A stretch of 64,000 bases of DNA, from the NCBI RefSeq assembly GCF_017875235.1, contig NZ_JAGGMI010000016.1:32823-96822 (forward strand), written 5' to 3'. Position numbers and translations under genes: made by a program. The stretch comes from Asticcacaulis solisilvae (lineage in GTDB: Bacteria; Pseudomonadota; Alphaproteobacteria; Caulobacterales; Caulobacteraceae). Shown here piece by piece: positions 49,347-57,899 of this stretch. The notes under the pieces were generated by a model. The model did not search any database. It saw only the letters and a list, made by a program, of their open reading frames with translations, and was not told the DNA's origin. Positions within the stretch are counted from its first letter, which is position 1; every line of letters begins with the position of its first letter.

Positions 49347-50087
49347 TTATCGCCAGAACTGGAAGCGATCCATGGCCTGGCCGACTTGGTCCAGGTCGAT
49401 CTCCATACCGAAAAGCGCGGCCCCGCCCATGACCAATGGCAAGATAAACCGGTAGCCGAAAAAGAAAACGACCAGCAAGGCCAGAATGATGACGATGCCA
49501 CCGACCTGGGGCGGCACTGCTCTCGTCAGCGCATCCGGCATGAATGGGCGCAGCGCCGCAAAGCCATCCAGCCCAGGAATCGGCAGAATATTCAGCACAA
49601 AGGCCATCATCAGGAAGAAGGCCAGCAGCATCAGGCCGTCATAGAGCAAGGGCGTCCCACTGACCGCCTGCGCGACCCAATAACAGACGAGCGCGCTGAC
49701 CAGGCTCATGGCCGGTCCCGCGAGCGCGATCAAAGACTGCTGCCATTTCTGTTGGATCAGGTCGGTGCGGATCATGACCGCTCCCCCCGGCAAGGCAATC
49801 CCGCCCAGAACCAGGGCTATGACCGGCAGGACCAGGCTGCCGACACCGTGGAAATAGTGGACGGGATTAAGCGTCAGGTAACCGCGCTCGACAATCGTCG
49901 TATCCCCGAATGCCGAAGCGGTCGCGGCATGGCCATATTCGTGGAAGCACAGGCTGATCACCCAGCCGAGCAGGACGAAGGCGAAGGTGGCGAAGGCTGC
50001 GTATTCCGGCGCCGTCACAAGCGCCGCGCCGGCCAGTCCAAAAGCGGCGAAAAGCCCGATGAAGGCCCAACTGATCTCTGTTTTCAT
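49347..50087 (-). CDS. M50-family site-2-type zinc protease
   Basis: A 246-residue integral membrane protease. The zinc motif HEYGH is at residues 49-53 (ISLCFHEYGHAATASAFGD), and the third ligand lies in NILPIPGLDGFAALRPFMP. Six hydrophobic segments are visible. It belongs to the compact site-2 protease group without PDZ domain that is widespread in bacteria (SREBP protease-like), cleaving substrates within the membrane. The natural substrate is unknown. ATG 50087 is taken; an earlier codon would add nine residues. It has the same orientation as the aminotransferase upstream. Confidence 0.92.
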   Translation of the reverse strand: MKTEISWAFIGLFAAFGLAGAALVTAPEYAAFATFAFVLLGWVISLCFHEYGHAATASAFGDTTIVERGYLTLNPVHYFHGVGSLVLPVIALVLGGIALPGGAVMIRTDLIQQKWQQSLIALAGPAMSLVSALVCYWVAQAVSGTPLLYDGLMLLAFFLMMAFVLNILPIPGLDGFAALRPFMPDALTRAVPPQVGGIVIILALLVVFFFGYRFILPLVMGGAALFGMEIDLDQVGQAMDRFQFWR

Positions 50088-50117
50088 ACCGTCAGATATG
50101 GCCGCAGATCGCAAAAA

Positions 50118-51518
50118 TTACAACGCCCTCAGCACGGGTTCGGCTTCGTTCAGCGAGGTTTCAATCGTGTCAACGATCCGGTCGATTTCGGCCTCGGTGA
50201 TGATCAGCGGCGGGCACATGACCAGGCTGTCGCGGATGCCGCGGACCATCAACCCGTTCTTGATGCAGATATCGCGGACGATCGGTCCGGCCGTGCCTTC
50301 CTTGCCGGTAAAGCGCGTGTTCGTCCCCTTCTCGGCGACGATTTCGACCGCGCCGATCAGGCCCAGCGAGCGCGCTTCGCCGACCAGCGGATGGGCATCG
50401 AGCCGCTTCAAAGCCTTGGCGAGATAGGGCCCGGTGACGGTGCGCGTCCGTTCGATCAGGCCTTCGTTTTCCAGGATGTCGATATTGGCCAGCGCCACGG
50501 CCGCACACGCAGGGTGGCCGGAATAGGTGTAACCGTGGACAAAGTCGCCGCCCTTGTCGATCAGAACATCGACGATCTTGCTGGAGACACCGACCGCCGA
50601 AATCGGCAGGTAACCCGACGACAGCCCCTTGGCCATGGCGATCAGGTCGGGCTTGACGCCCCAGTGCTGGTGTCCGAACCAGTGGCCCAGGCGGCCGAAG
50701 CCGCAGATGACTTCGTCGCAGATCAGCAGGATGCCGTACTTGCGGCAGATGGCTTCGACCTTGGGCCAATAGCTGTCGGGCGGGATGATGACGCCGCCGG
50801 CGCCCTGCACGGGTTCGCCGATAAAGGCCGCAACGTTTTCCGGACCGACCTTCAGGATACGGTCTTCGATCGACTGGACGACGCGTGCGGCGAAGGCATC
50901 TGCGTCTTCGCCAAAGCCTTCGCCGAACAGGTAGGGCTGATCGACGTGCTCGACACCGGCAATCGGCAGATCGCCCTGCTCGTGCATAAAGCTCATGCCG
51001 CCCAGGCTGGCGCCCGCCACGGTCGAGCCATGATAGGCGTTGCGGCGGCTGATGAAGATTTTGCGCTTCGGTTCGCCCTTCAGGTCCCAGTAGTAGCGCA
51101 CCAGGCGGAAGATAGTGTCGTTGGCCTCGCTGCCGGACGAGTTGAAGAAGACATGCTTAAGGTCCGGATTGGATTGCTGCATCAATCCCGCGATGCGGGC
51201 GGCCAGGCGCACCGGCGGCGGCGTCGCCGTCTTGAAGAAGGTATTGTAATACGGCAGTTCCAGCATCTGCTCATAGGCGACGCGCGCCAGTTCTTCGCGG
51301 CCATAGCCGACATTGACGCACCACAGTCCGGCCATGCCGTCGAGCAGCGACTTGCCCTCGGCGTCGGTAATGACGCAACCCTCGGCGCGGGTGATGATGC
51401 GCGACCCGCCCAGCTCGTGCTGAAGCCTGTAATCCGACTGCGCCGGCAGATGGTGCGCCATATCGAGCTGGCGCAGTTCGTTCATATCGTAGTTGCGGAT
51501 GGGCATGGCGGCGGTCAT
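50118..51518 (-). CDS. spuC: class III aminotransferase, putrescine/polyamine type (SpuC-like)
   Basis: A 466-residue PLP enzyme. Features: VFFNSSGSEANDTIFRLVRYYW (phosphate loop), AYHGSTVAGASLGG, LLICDEVICGFGRLGHWFGHQHWGVKPDLIAMAKGLSSGYLPISAV, in which the lysine of AKGL is the PLP Schiff-base residue. The length and sequence style fit putrescine-pyruvate aminotransferase SpuC or a broad omega-aminotransferase that also takes GABA. The start is MTAAMPIRNYD or the inner ATG four codons on. An operator copy lies 260 bp upstream beyond a repeat. It could give 4-aminobutanal directly or serve in GABA removal. Confidence 0.9.
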   Translation of the reverse strand: MTAAMPIRNYDMNELRQLDMAHHLPAQSDYRLQHELGGSRIITRAEGCVITDAEGKSLLDGMAGLWCVNVGYGREELARVAYEQMLELPYYNTFFKTATPPPVRLAARIAGLMQQSNPDLKHVFFNSSGSEANDTIFRLVRYYWDLKGEPKRKIFISRRNAYHGSTVAGASLGGMSFMHEQGDLPIAGVEHVDQPYLFGEGFGEDADAFAARVVQSIEDRILKVGPENVAAFIGEPVQGAGGVIIPPDSYWPKVEAICRKYGILLICDEVICGFGRLGHWFGHQHWGVKPDLIAMAKGLSSGYLPISAVGVSSKIVDVLIDKGGDFVHGYTYSGHPACAAVALANIDILENEGLIERTRTVTGPYLAKALKRLDAHPLVGEARSLGLIGAVEIVAEKGTNTRFTGKEGTAGPIVRDICIKNGLMVRGIRDSLVMCPPLIITEAEIDRIVDTIETSLNEAEPVLRAL

Positions 51519-51540
51519 CGAGCGGGTCCATAAAATGCAG

Positions 51541-51738
51541 AGGAGGAGGTTCCGCGCTCCCGCCTCCCCTATTTATGGGGGAGGTGGCATCGAGGCCTTC
51601 AGGCCGAAGATGACGGAAGGGGCTGACCATAGAAGTCGGAGGCTGCGGCGCTGAAATATGCGCCTATAGGCCCCGCCCACCGCCGTACGGCGGTCCCCCC
51701 TCCCCAGCCTCGGCGGCAGCCGAATGGGAAGGGCGAAA
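51541..51738. repeat. C-rich repeat units upstream of the aminotransferase gene
   Basis: A diverged unit (about 51561-51625, with CCTCCCC/GGGGGAGG) and a clearer one in the opposite orientation (51671-51720, GGCCCCGCCCACCGCCGTACGGCGGTCCCCCCTCCCC) occupy the 5' flank of the aminotransferase gene. They resemble the pairs at 4.7, 35.8 and 60.7 kb but are less perfect. Confidence 0.65.
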
Positions 51739-51777
51739 CTTTAAGCACGTTGAGTTATCGCGCAGCCAAAGTCAAAT

Positions 51778-51791
51778 ATTGTGATCACAAT
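51778..51791. promoter_or_regulatory. polyamine-regulon operator (upstream of aminotransferase)
   Basis: ATTGTGATCACAAT, identical to the copies at 45108 and 63790. It overlaps the stop codon of puuD (51785-51787) and lies 260 bp upstream of the aminotransferase start, so it probably governs a promoter for the latter rather than puuD. Confidence 0.82.
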
Positions 51792-52558
51792 TTTGCGTGT
51801 TTCCCGGCCAGGCTGGTGACCGGAGCGCCGCGCAACGCCTGCCCCATCAACCGGAAGAAGACCTGGCTATCGGAATACTTGTCCACTTGCCATTCCGGAT
51901 GCCATTGCACGCCCAGGACCTGGGACCCACTGATATTGGCGCTGAAAGCCTCGACCTGGCCATCGGGCGCCACGGCCTCGACTGTCAGGCCATCGCCGAG
52001 CTTGTCGACGCCCTGGAAATGCACAGAATTGACCATCAGTTCGTCGCGACCATACACTTCAGACAGCACGCCACCCGGCGTCAGGACCACGGGGTGGGTG
52101 TGATCGAACATCGCCTCGAAGCCGATCGTATCCGGCGCATGATGGGCCAGCCGGTTGCCGACGGCTGAACCAATGTCCCGGCGCAGCGAACCACCCAGGA
52201 CGACATTGATTTCCTGAAAGCCGCGACAAATGCCGAATACCGGCTTGCCCATTGTGATCATGCATTCGATCATGGCCAGCGACACATCATCGCGGCCTTC
52301 ATCATACGGCCCGTCACCGCCGTCCTGGCCATAGCGACGCGCGCCGATATTCGACGGCGACCCCGTCAGCATAAGCCCGTCGAGATGGCGCGTCACCGTC
52401 GCCGACGAAAAGCCTTCCATCACCGGCGGGATCAGCAGGGCGTGGCAATCGCCATAGCGGATGGCGGCGCGAACATACCGTTCCATCACCGCATGGGCGT
52501 TTTCCACACCGACCGTACGGTTGCAGGCCATGATGCCGACGACAGGCTTATCCGCCAT
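51785..52558 (-). CDS. puuD: gamma-glutamyl-GABA hydrolase
   Basis: A 257-residue class I glutamine-amidotransferase-like hydrolase that splits gamma-glutamyl-GABA into glutamate and GABA. The nucleophile is Cys111 in PVFGICRGFQEINVVLGG, and the histidine/glutamate pair is in LGVQWHPEWQ. The N-terminus KPVVGIMACNR is typical. It lies 87 bp after potG on the same strand and may be expressed with the transporter. Length matches PuuD (254 residues in E. coli). Confidence 0.94.
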   Translation of the reverse strand: MADKPVVGIMACNRTVGVENAHAVMERYVRAAIRYGDCHALLIPPVMEGFSSATVTRHLDGLMLTGSPSNIGARRYGQDGGDGPYDEGRDDVSLAMIECMITMGKPVFGICRGFQEINVVLGGSLRRDIGSAVGNRLAHHAPDTIGFEAMFDHTHPVVLTPGGVLSEVYGRDELMVNSVHFQGVDKLGDGLTVEAVAPDGQVEAFSANISGSQVLGVQWHPEWQVDKYSDSQVFFRLMGQALRGAPVTSLAGKHAKL

Positions 52559-52645
52559 TTTGTTCGTCCGTTTTTAGATTTTCCCTACCCGCAAGGTAGC
52601 CAATTTCGGGAATATGGGAAGTGTAATTCGTCCGCAGGCTGAATA

Positions 52646-53755
52646 TCAGCTGAGCAGTACCGCCGGCGAACAGGCGTGGAAGCTGATCCACACCTTCTCG
52701 TCCCAGGTGAAGTCTTCCTGGTCCCAGCGCGTCAGATTCGGGCGCACGACCTTGATCAGCCGGCCGCTGGCAATCTCGACCTCGTAAATGGTCTCCGACC
52801 CCAGATAGACCAGATGCTTGATGACGCCGGCGACGACATTATAGCCTTCGGGCGCATCGTCGACCTTGGGCGGCGTGTCCGTGCGCTTGTGCAGCTCGAT
52901 CTTTTCTGGACGGACGGCCGCCCAGACCGTACCTTTCTGCGGACCGGTGACGCCGTGGTCGAGATAAACCGGGCCTATGTCGGTCGTATTGATGATCGCG
53001 TGATCCTTCTCATCGACGTCCAGCGTCCCTTCGAACATGTTCACGCTGCCGATAAAGTCGGCGACGAAACGCGAATTGGGAAATTCATACAGGTCCGACG
53101 GCGTCGCTACCTGCTGCAGCACGCCCTTGTTCATGACGGCGCAACGCGTCGCCATGGCCAGGGCCTCGTCCTGGTCGTGGGTGACCATGATGAAGGTGAT
53201 GCCGACCTTTTCCTGCAGGATGGCCAGTTCGGTGCGCATCTGGTCGCGCAGCTTGGCGTCCAGCGCCGACAAAGGTTCATCCAGCAGCAGGACGCGCGGC
53301 TTCTTGACGAGCGCACGGGCCAAAGCGACGCGCTGACGCTGACCGCCCGACATCTGGTCGGGCTTGCGCGCCCCGAAGCCTCCGAGCTTGACCAGTTCCA
53401 GCGCCTCCTCGGCGCGGCGGCGGCGCTCATCGCCCGGTACACCATCCATCTTCAGGCCATAGGCGACGTTGTCGAGCACGCTCATATGCGGGAACACGGC
53501 ATAGGATTGAAAGACCATGTTGACCGGGCGCTTGTTGGGCGCGGTCGTCGACATGTCCTGGCCATCGATCAGCACACGGCCTTCGGTCGGCATTTCGAAG
53601 CCGGCCAGCATGCGCAAAAGCGTGGTCTTGCCACAGCCCGACGGCCCCAGCAGCGAGAAGAACTCGCCCTCATTGATGGTCAGCGAGACATTGTCCACGG
53701 CCGCGACCTTGCCGAAGCGCTTGGAGACGTTTTCGAACTGGATAATCGGTTTCAT
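52646..53755 (-). CDS. potG: putrescine ABC transporter ATPase
   Basis: A 369-residue ATPase of the PotABCD/PotFGHI type. Walker A GPSGCGKTT, Q-loop VFQSYAVFPHMSV, signature MSGGQRQRVALARAL, Walker B VLLLDEPLSALDAKL, H-loop VTHDQDEALAMA; the C-terminal TOBE-type domain is complete. ATG 53755 overlaps the potI stop by four bases (ATGA); the open frame continuing upstream on this strand is an antisense-type artefact of potI. It drives uptake through PotH and PotI. Confidence 0.95.
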   Translation of the reverse strand: MKPIIQFENVSKRFGKVAAVDNVSLTINEGEFFSLLGPSGCGKTTLLRMLAGFEMPTEGRVLIDGQDMSTTAPNKRPVNMVFQSYAVFPHMSVLDNVAYGLKMDGVPGDERRRRAEEALELVKLGGFGARKPDQMSGGQRQRVALARALVKKPRVLLLDEPLSALDAKLRDQMRTELAILQEKVGITFIMVTHDQDEALAMATRCAVMNKGVLQQVATPSDLYEFPNSRFVADFIGSVNMFEGTLDVDEKDHAIINTTDIGPVYLDHGVTGPQKGTVWAAVRPEKIELHKRTDTPPKVDDAPEGYNVVAGVIKHLVYLGSETIYEVEIASGRLIKVVRPNLTRWDQEDFTWDEKVWISFHACSPAVLLS

Positions 53756-54624
53756 TTCTTGTCTCCGGCGCCGCCATCGTGGCCGGCGGTCAGGGCGTCG
53801 GAGCCCTGGAATCTGAGGGCGAGGAAGGTCAGGAGCACGGTGACGACGATCAGTATGGTCGAGGCGGCATTGACCTCGGGCGTCACCGAGAAGCGCACCA
53901 TCGAATAGACCTTGACCGGGAAGGTCACTGTGTCCGGCCCCGCCGTGAAGAAGGTGATGACGAAGTCGTCGAGGCTGAGCGTAAAAGCCAACAGCGCGCC
54001 GGCGACCAGGGACGGCGCGATATGCGGGACGATGATGTCCATCAGCGTGCGGAATTCGGAGGCGCCAAGATCGCGTGCCGCCTCCTCCAGTTCGCGGTTG
54101 AAGCTGGCCAGCCGCGCCCGGACAACCACCGCCACGAAGGGAAAGGAGAAGGACACGTGGGCGATGATGATGGCGCCGAGATTGAGCGGCCAGATCAGGT
54201 CCTGCGGCCACGGCAGCACCTTGGCGAAAAAGACCAGCATGCCGACGCCCATGCAGATTTCGGGCACGACGATGGGAATGGCCAGGCCGGCATTGAAGGC
54301 CGTCTTGCCCGGGAAGCGGAAGCGCCACAGCACAATGGCCGCCATGGCGCCGACGACAACCGAGATGAGGGTTGAGAAGAGCGCAATGGTCAGCGAATTG
54401 CCGAAGGCCTCGATCAGGCTGGCGTTCTTGAAAGCCTTTTCGTACCAGCGGAAGGTAAAGCCGCGCCACACGGTGGTAAACCGCGAGTCGTTGAAGCTGA
54501 AGACCATCAGCGAGATCAGCGGCGCGTAGAGGAAGACGGCGACCAGGGCCAGCCATACCTGCAGCGGCCAGCGGCGCAGATATTCGAGCGGTCCGGGCGG
54601 TATCTTGCGGGTGGCCTCGCTCAT
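53752..54624 (-). CDS. potI: putrescine ABC transporter permease
   Basis: A 290-residue inner-membrane subunit with six helices. The cytoplasmic EAA loop is EEAARDLGASEFRTLMDIIVPHIAPSLVAG. The N-terminal WLALVAVFLYAPLISLMVFSFNDSRF is typical of PotC/PotI. Its start overlaps the potH stop and its stop overlaps potG, each by four bases, so all three are translationally coupled. It pairs with PotH to form the channel. Confidence 0.94.
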   Translation of the reverse strand: MSEATRKIPPGPLEYLRRWPLQVWLALVAVFLYAPLISLMVFSFNDSRFTTVWRGFTFRWYEKAFKNASLIEAFGNSLTIALFSTLISVVVGAMAAIVLWRFRFPGKTAFNAGLAIPIVVPEICMGVGMLVFFAKVLPWPQDLIWPLNLGAIIIAHVSFSFPFVAVVVRARLASFNRELEEAARDLGASEFRTLMDIIVPHIAPSLVAGALLAFTLSLDDFVITFFTAGPDTVTFPVKVYSMVRFSVTPEVNAASTILIVVTVLLTFLALRFQGSDALTAGHDGGAGDKK

Positions 54625-55517
54625 GCCGCCCTCCCCGCGTTCTTGCGCTCGACCAGGCCCTGAATGGCGATGCCAATAAACGTCATGTAGACCAGCAGGA
54701 AACTGAGCGCCGCGCCGAACGGCCAGTTATTGGCGCGCTTGAACTGGCTTTCGATCACGTTGGCGATCATTTGTGAATCCGGCCCGCCCAGCATGTCGGG
54801 CGTAAGGTAAGACCCCAGTGCCGGGATGAAGGTGATCAGGATGCCCGAAGCGATGCCAGCGCCAGCCATCGGCACGACGACATTGAACAGGGTCGAGATA
54901 TGCCCTGCGCCGAGGTCCAGCGACGCTTCGAGCAGCGAGCGATCCATACGATCCAGCGTCGAATAGAGCGGCAGGATCATGAAGGGCAGATTGACGAAGA
55001 CCAGCCCAAGGACAACGGCAAAATTGGTGTTCATCAACTCCATGGCGCGGAAGTCACCCAGCATGCCGCCGCTGACCGCATTGATGCCGTCGAATATCCA
55101 GTGCCAGGTGGTGTTGATGTAGCCCTCCGTTCTCAGAAACGCCATCAGCGCATAGGTCCGGATCAGGAGGTTGGTCCAGAAGGGCAGCATGATCAAAAGC
55201 AGCAACCACGCCTTGGCCTTCGGCGGCGCAAAGGTGATGGCCAGCGCCACGGGAAAGCCCAGCACCAGGCAGATGAAGGTGGTGATGGCCGCGATCCAGA
55301 TCGATTTGACGAAGATCGCCAGATACAGCGGCTCGAACGCGCGCTTGTAATTGTCGAAGGTCGTAAAGACCGAGATGTCGATCAGGCCGACATTCTGGCC
55401 GAAGCTGTAGGCAAAGACGATCGCCAGCGGGACGAAGAAGAAGACAACCAGCCAGAACAGGGGCGCACTGAGCATGGCCCCAAACATGCCTTTGGCCTGA
55501 CGCCAACTCTGTTCCAT
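54621..55517 (-). CDS. potH: putrescine ABC transporter permease
   Basis: A 298-residue inner-membrane permease with six helices (first one PLFWLVVFFFVPLAIVFAYSF). The EAA loop is LLEASLDLGAGHISTLFNVVVPMAGAGIASG. It is the PotB/PotH half of the polyamine channel. ATG 55517 follows GGGGA; GTG 55535 would add six residues. A hairpin separates it from potF, while potI and potG overlap downstream, fitting high expression of the binding protein and lower expression of the membrane parts. Confidence 0.93.
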   Translation of the reverse strand: MEQSWRQAKGMFGAMLSAPLFWLVVFFFVPLAIVFAYSFGQNVGLIDISVFTTFDNYKRAFEPLYLAIFVKSIWIAAITTFICLVLGFPVALAITFAPPKAKAWLLLLIMLPFWTNLLIRTYALMAFLRTEGYINTTWHWIFDGINAVSGGMLGDFRAMELMNTNFAVVLGLVFVNLPFMILPLYSTLDRMDRSLLEASLDLGAGHISTLFNVVVPMAGAGIASGILITFIPALGSYLTPDMLGGPDSQMIANVIESQFKRANNWPFGAALSFLLVYMTFIGIAIQGLVERKNAGRAA

Positions 55518-55551
55518 GGATGTCCCCGGCCCCACCTAAGTTTAAAACGAA

Positions 55552-55582
55552 AGAACGCGCCGGAATAGCCCGGCGCGTCCTG
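55552..55582 (-). terminator. hairpin between potF and potH (partial terminator)
   Basis: On the minus strand ACGCGCCGG (complement of 55570-55578) pairs with CCGGCGCGT (complement of 55555-55563) with loop GCTATT, then TTCTTTCGTTTT. It starts within 10 bases of the potF stop and lies 38 bp before the potH start. It probably attenuates read-through or protects potF mRNA. Confidence 0.82.
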
Positions 55583-55587
55583 AACTT

Positions 55588-56664
55588 TTAGGAAGCCTTG
55601 ATGCGCGTCATCGCCGCATCGTAGACCTGCGCGCGCTCAGGGCCTTCGAAGGCCGCGTATTCGCACTTGGCCATGACATCGGGCGCCGGGAAGATGACCG
55701 GATTGTTCTTGTAGTCGTCCGGCATCAGCGCCTTGGCGGCGGCGTTCGGCGTCGGATAGAGGATCTGTTCGTAGATCTTGGCGCCGGCCTGGGCGTCGAG
55801 CATGTAGTTGATGAAGGCGTGCGCCTCGACCGGATTCTTCGAATCCTTTGGAATGGCCAGACAGTCGGAATTGAGCTGCGAACCTTCCTTGGGGACAACG
55901 AAGGCCAAGTCTGGATCTTCCTTGATGACCTGGGCGATGTCGCCGTTGTATTCCATGACGATATCGACTTCCTTGGACATCAGCATGTCCTGGCCATCGT
56001 CGCTGTGGAAGGCCTTCACATTGGGCTTCTGCTTGATCAGCATGGCCTCGACCTGCTTCAGCACATCGGCGGAAATACCGTTGACGCTATGACCGAGATA
56101 CTTGGCGCCGAGACGCATCAGGTCGCCCGATTCCGACAGCAGCGCGATGCGGCCCTTGTACTGGTCCGAATCGTACAGCCACTTCCACGAATCCGGCACC
56201 ATGCCGTCCTTCATGGCCGACTTGCGGTAACCGATGCCCAGCACCAGCCAGGTATAGGGCACCGAGAACTTGCGGCCCGGATCGTAGATCGGGTCCATGA
56301 AGGCCGGATCGACATTCTTCAGGTTCGGGATCTTGGCGTGGTCGAGCGGCAGCAGCAGGTCGGCCTGCGACATGTAGGTGACGAAGTCGTTCGACGGCAC
56401 GATGACGTCGAAGCCCGAATTACCGGTCTTGATCTTGGCGAACAGTTCGTCGTTGGTGGCGAAGATCGACATGTTGACCTTGATGCCCGACGCCGTCTGG
56501 AAATCAGCCAGCGTCGTATCGCCGATATAGGTGTCCCAGTTGTAGAAGTTGATCGTCTTCCCGGCCCCGCCGGGCTTGGTGCAGCCGGACAGGCCGGCAA
56601 AGCTGATGCCCACGGCCGCGGCGCCAAGGCCAGCCAGAAGCGAACGACGTCCAATCTTGCTCAT
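55588..56664 (-). CDS. potF: putrescine-binding periplasmic lipoprotein
   Basis: A 358-residue substrate-binding protein of the PotD/PotF family. The N-terminus (SKIGRRSLLAGLGAAAVGISFAGLSGCTK) combines a twin-arginine-type RRxxL motif with lipobox LSGC. The mature part starts INFYNWDTYIG, the conserved polyamine-binding start, and includes FDVIVPSNDFVTYMSQ, DIVMEYNGDIAQV and the final KALMPDDYKNNPVIFP. The two lobes are complete. It delivers putrescine or a related polyamine to PotHI. An operator variant lies 100 bp upstream. Confidence 0.94.
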   Translation of the reverse strand: MSKIGRRSLLAGLGAAAVGISFAGLSGCTKPGGAGKTINFYNWDTYIGDTTLADFQTASGIKVNMSIFATNDELFAKIKTGNSGFDVIVPSNDFVTYMSQADLLLPLDHAKIPNLKNVDPAFMDPIYDPGRKFSVPYTWLVLGIGYRKSAMKDGMVPDSWKWLYDSDQYKGRIALLSESGDLMRLGAKYLGHSVNGISADVLKQVEAMLIKQKPNVKAFHSDDGQDMLMSKEVDIVMEYNGDIAQVIKEDPDLAFVVPKEGSQLNSDCLAIPKDSKNPVEAHAFINYMLDAQAGAKIYEQILYPTPNAAAKALMPDDYKNNPVIFPAPDVMAKCEYAAFEGPERAQVYDAAMTRIKAS

Positions 56665-56763
56665 GAGGTGTCTCCTTGAAGCTGGGCCCTGGCCGGGTGT
56701 CTTGTCCGGCGCGACAAATCGTTAACGAAGAGGAATACGGCTTTGCCGGCTTGTCAATCGCTA

Positions 56764-56777
56764 AACGTGATCACAAC
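56764..56777. promoter_or_regulatory. polyamine-regulon operator variant (upstream of potF)
   Basis: AACGTGATCACAAC keeps the central CGTGATCACAA of the repeated palindrome (GTGATCAC intact) but deviates in the outer bases. It lies 100 bp upstream of potF, in the 169-bp gap to the second binding-protein gene. Confidence 0.65.
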
Positions 56778-56833
56778 CCGCCTTATCCGGTGTTATTCGC
56801 AACCGCGTAACAAAAACAGCCCGGAATGGACCG

Positions 56834-57892
56834 TCACTGTCCCGCGATCATCCGTACGCGTGCAAATATTTCCTCGAAGGCCTGCTGCTGCGCCGCAGGC
56901 GCGCGGCGGCCGAACGGGCACTTTTCCAGTTGCGCTTCGGAGGGAAAGATCACCGGGTTGTCGCGGTATTCCGCCGGCATCAGGGCGCGCGCCGCCGCAT
57001 TCGGCGTCGGGTACATGATGGTACTGGAAATATCGACGCCGGCCTCGGCGCTCAGCATGTAGTTGAGGAACTGATGGGCGCCGTCCGGGTTGGGCGCGTT
57101 CTTCGGGATAGCCCAGCAATCAACCCAGCGCGTGCTGCCTTCCTTGGGCACCACAAAGCCGATGTCCGGGTCTTCGGTCATGACCTGGGCGATATCACCA
57201 TTGTACTCGATGACGATATCGACATCCCCGGCGCGCAGCATGTCCTGGCCGTTGTCATTGTGGAAGATGACACCGTCCTTCGCCTGCCTGCTCAGGATTT
57301 TCTCGATCTTCTTCAGCCCCTTGGGCGAGATGGCATTCGAGTCCTCGCCGATATAGCTGGCGCACAGGCGGATCATGTCGGACGGCTCGGTCAGCCACCC
57401 CACGCGATAGCGGCCGGAATCGAAGACCGCCTCCCATGACTTCGGCGGCTTCTTCTTTTTCATCGCTGAGCGGCGATAGCCGAGGCCCAGCACCAGCCAG
57501 GAGAACGGCACACTATGGGTGCAGCCCGGATCATAGGGCGGATCGCGGAAGGCTTCAGCGATATTCTTCAGGTTCGGCAGTCGGCTGTGGTCGAGCGGCG
57601 CCAGAAGCCCCTGCTCGGCCATCCGCGTGACAAAATCACACGACGGCACGATGACGTCGTAGGCTTCCGAACCGCCCGCTGTGCGGGCATAGAGTTCGTC
57701 ATTGGTGGCGAACAGACTCATCTCGACGTCGATGCCCGTCGCCGCCTTGAAGCCGGACAGGGTGTGTTCGCCGATATAGGTGTCCCAGTTGTAGAAGCGC
57801 AAAGGGGCTGTTGCCGCCTTCGCCTCGTGCCCCAGCACGATGCCCGCCGCGACCGCTCCCGTACCCGCCAAGAAAGATCGCCGTGATACCAT
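56834..57892 (-). CDS. second polyamine-binding protein (Tat-exported)
   Basis: A 352-residue paralogue of PotF. The signal MVSRRSFLAGTGAVAAGIVLG has the twin-arginine motif SRRSFLAG and no lipobox cysteine, so it is a soluble periplasmic protein. The mature part (LRFYNWDTYIGEHTLSGFKAATGIDVEM) parallels PotF block by block, including DVIVPSCDFVTRMAEQ, DIVIEYNGDIAQV and ARALMPAEYRDNPVIFP. GAGGA precedes the start. It lies 7 bp after the GS-like gene in one operon and has no dedicated permease here, so it may feed PotFGHI with another amine. Confidence 0.9.
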   Translation of the reverse strand: MVSRRSFLAGTGAVAAGIVLGHEAKAATAPLRFYNWDTYIGEHTLSGFKAATGIDVEMSLFATNDELYARTAGGSEAYDVIVPSCDFVTRMAEQGLLAPLDHSRLPNLKNIAEAFRDPPYDPGCTHSVPFSWLVLGLGYRRSAMKKKKPPKSWEAVFDSGRYRVGWLTEPSDMIRLCASYIGEDSNAISPKGLKKIEKILSRQAKDGVIFHNDNGQDMLRAGDVDIVIEYNGDIAQVMTEDPDIGFVVPKEGSTRWVDCWAIPKNAPNPDGAHQFLNYMLSAEAGVDISSTIMYPTPNAAARALMPAEYRDNPVIFPSEAQLEKCPFGRRAPAAQQQAFEEIFARVRMIAGQ

Positions 57893-57899
57893 TTTATCC

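Noticed and set aside
49317..51533. 738-codon open frame antisense to the M50 protease and aminotransferase genes
   Set aside because: Shadow frame crossing two real genes and their intergenic boundary.
52250..52263. TTGTGATCATGC inside puuD as a further regulon operator
   Set aside because: It matches only one half of the palindrome and lies within coding sequence.
53756..54676. 307-codon N-terminal extension in frame with potG, suggesting a fusion
   Set aside because: The extension is an out-of-frame reading of potI with Arg/His-rich nonsense; potG has its own ATG overlapping the potI stop.
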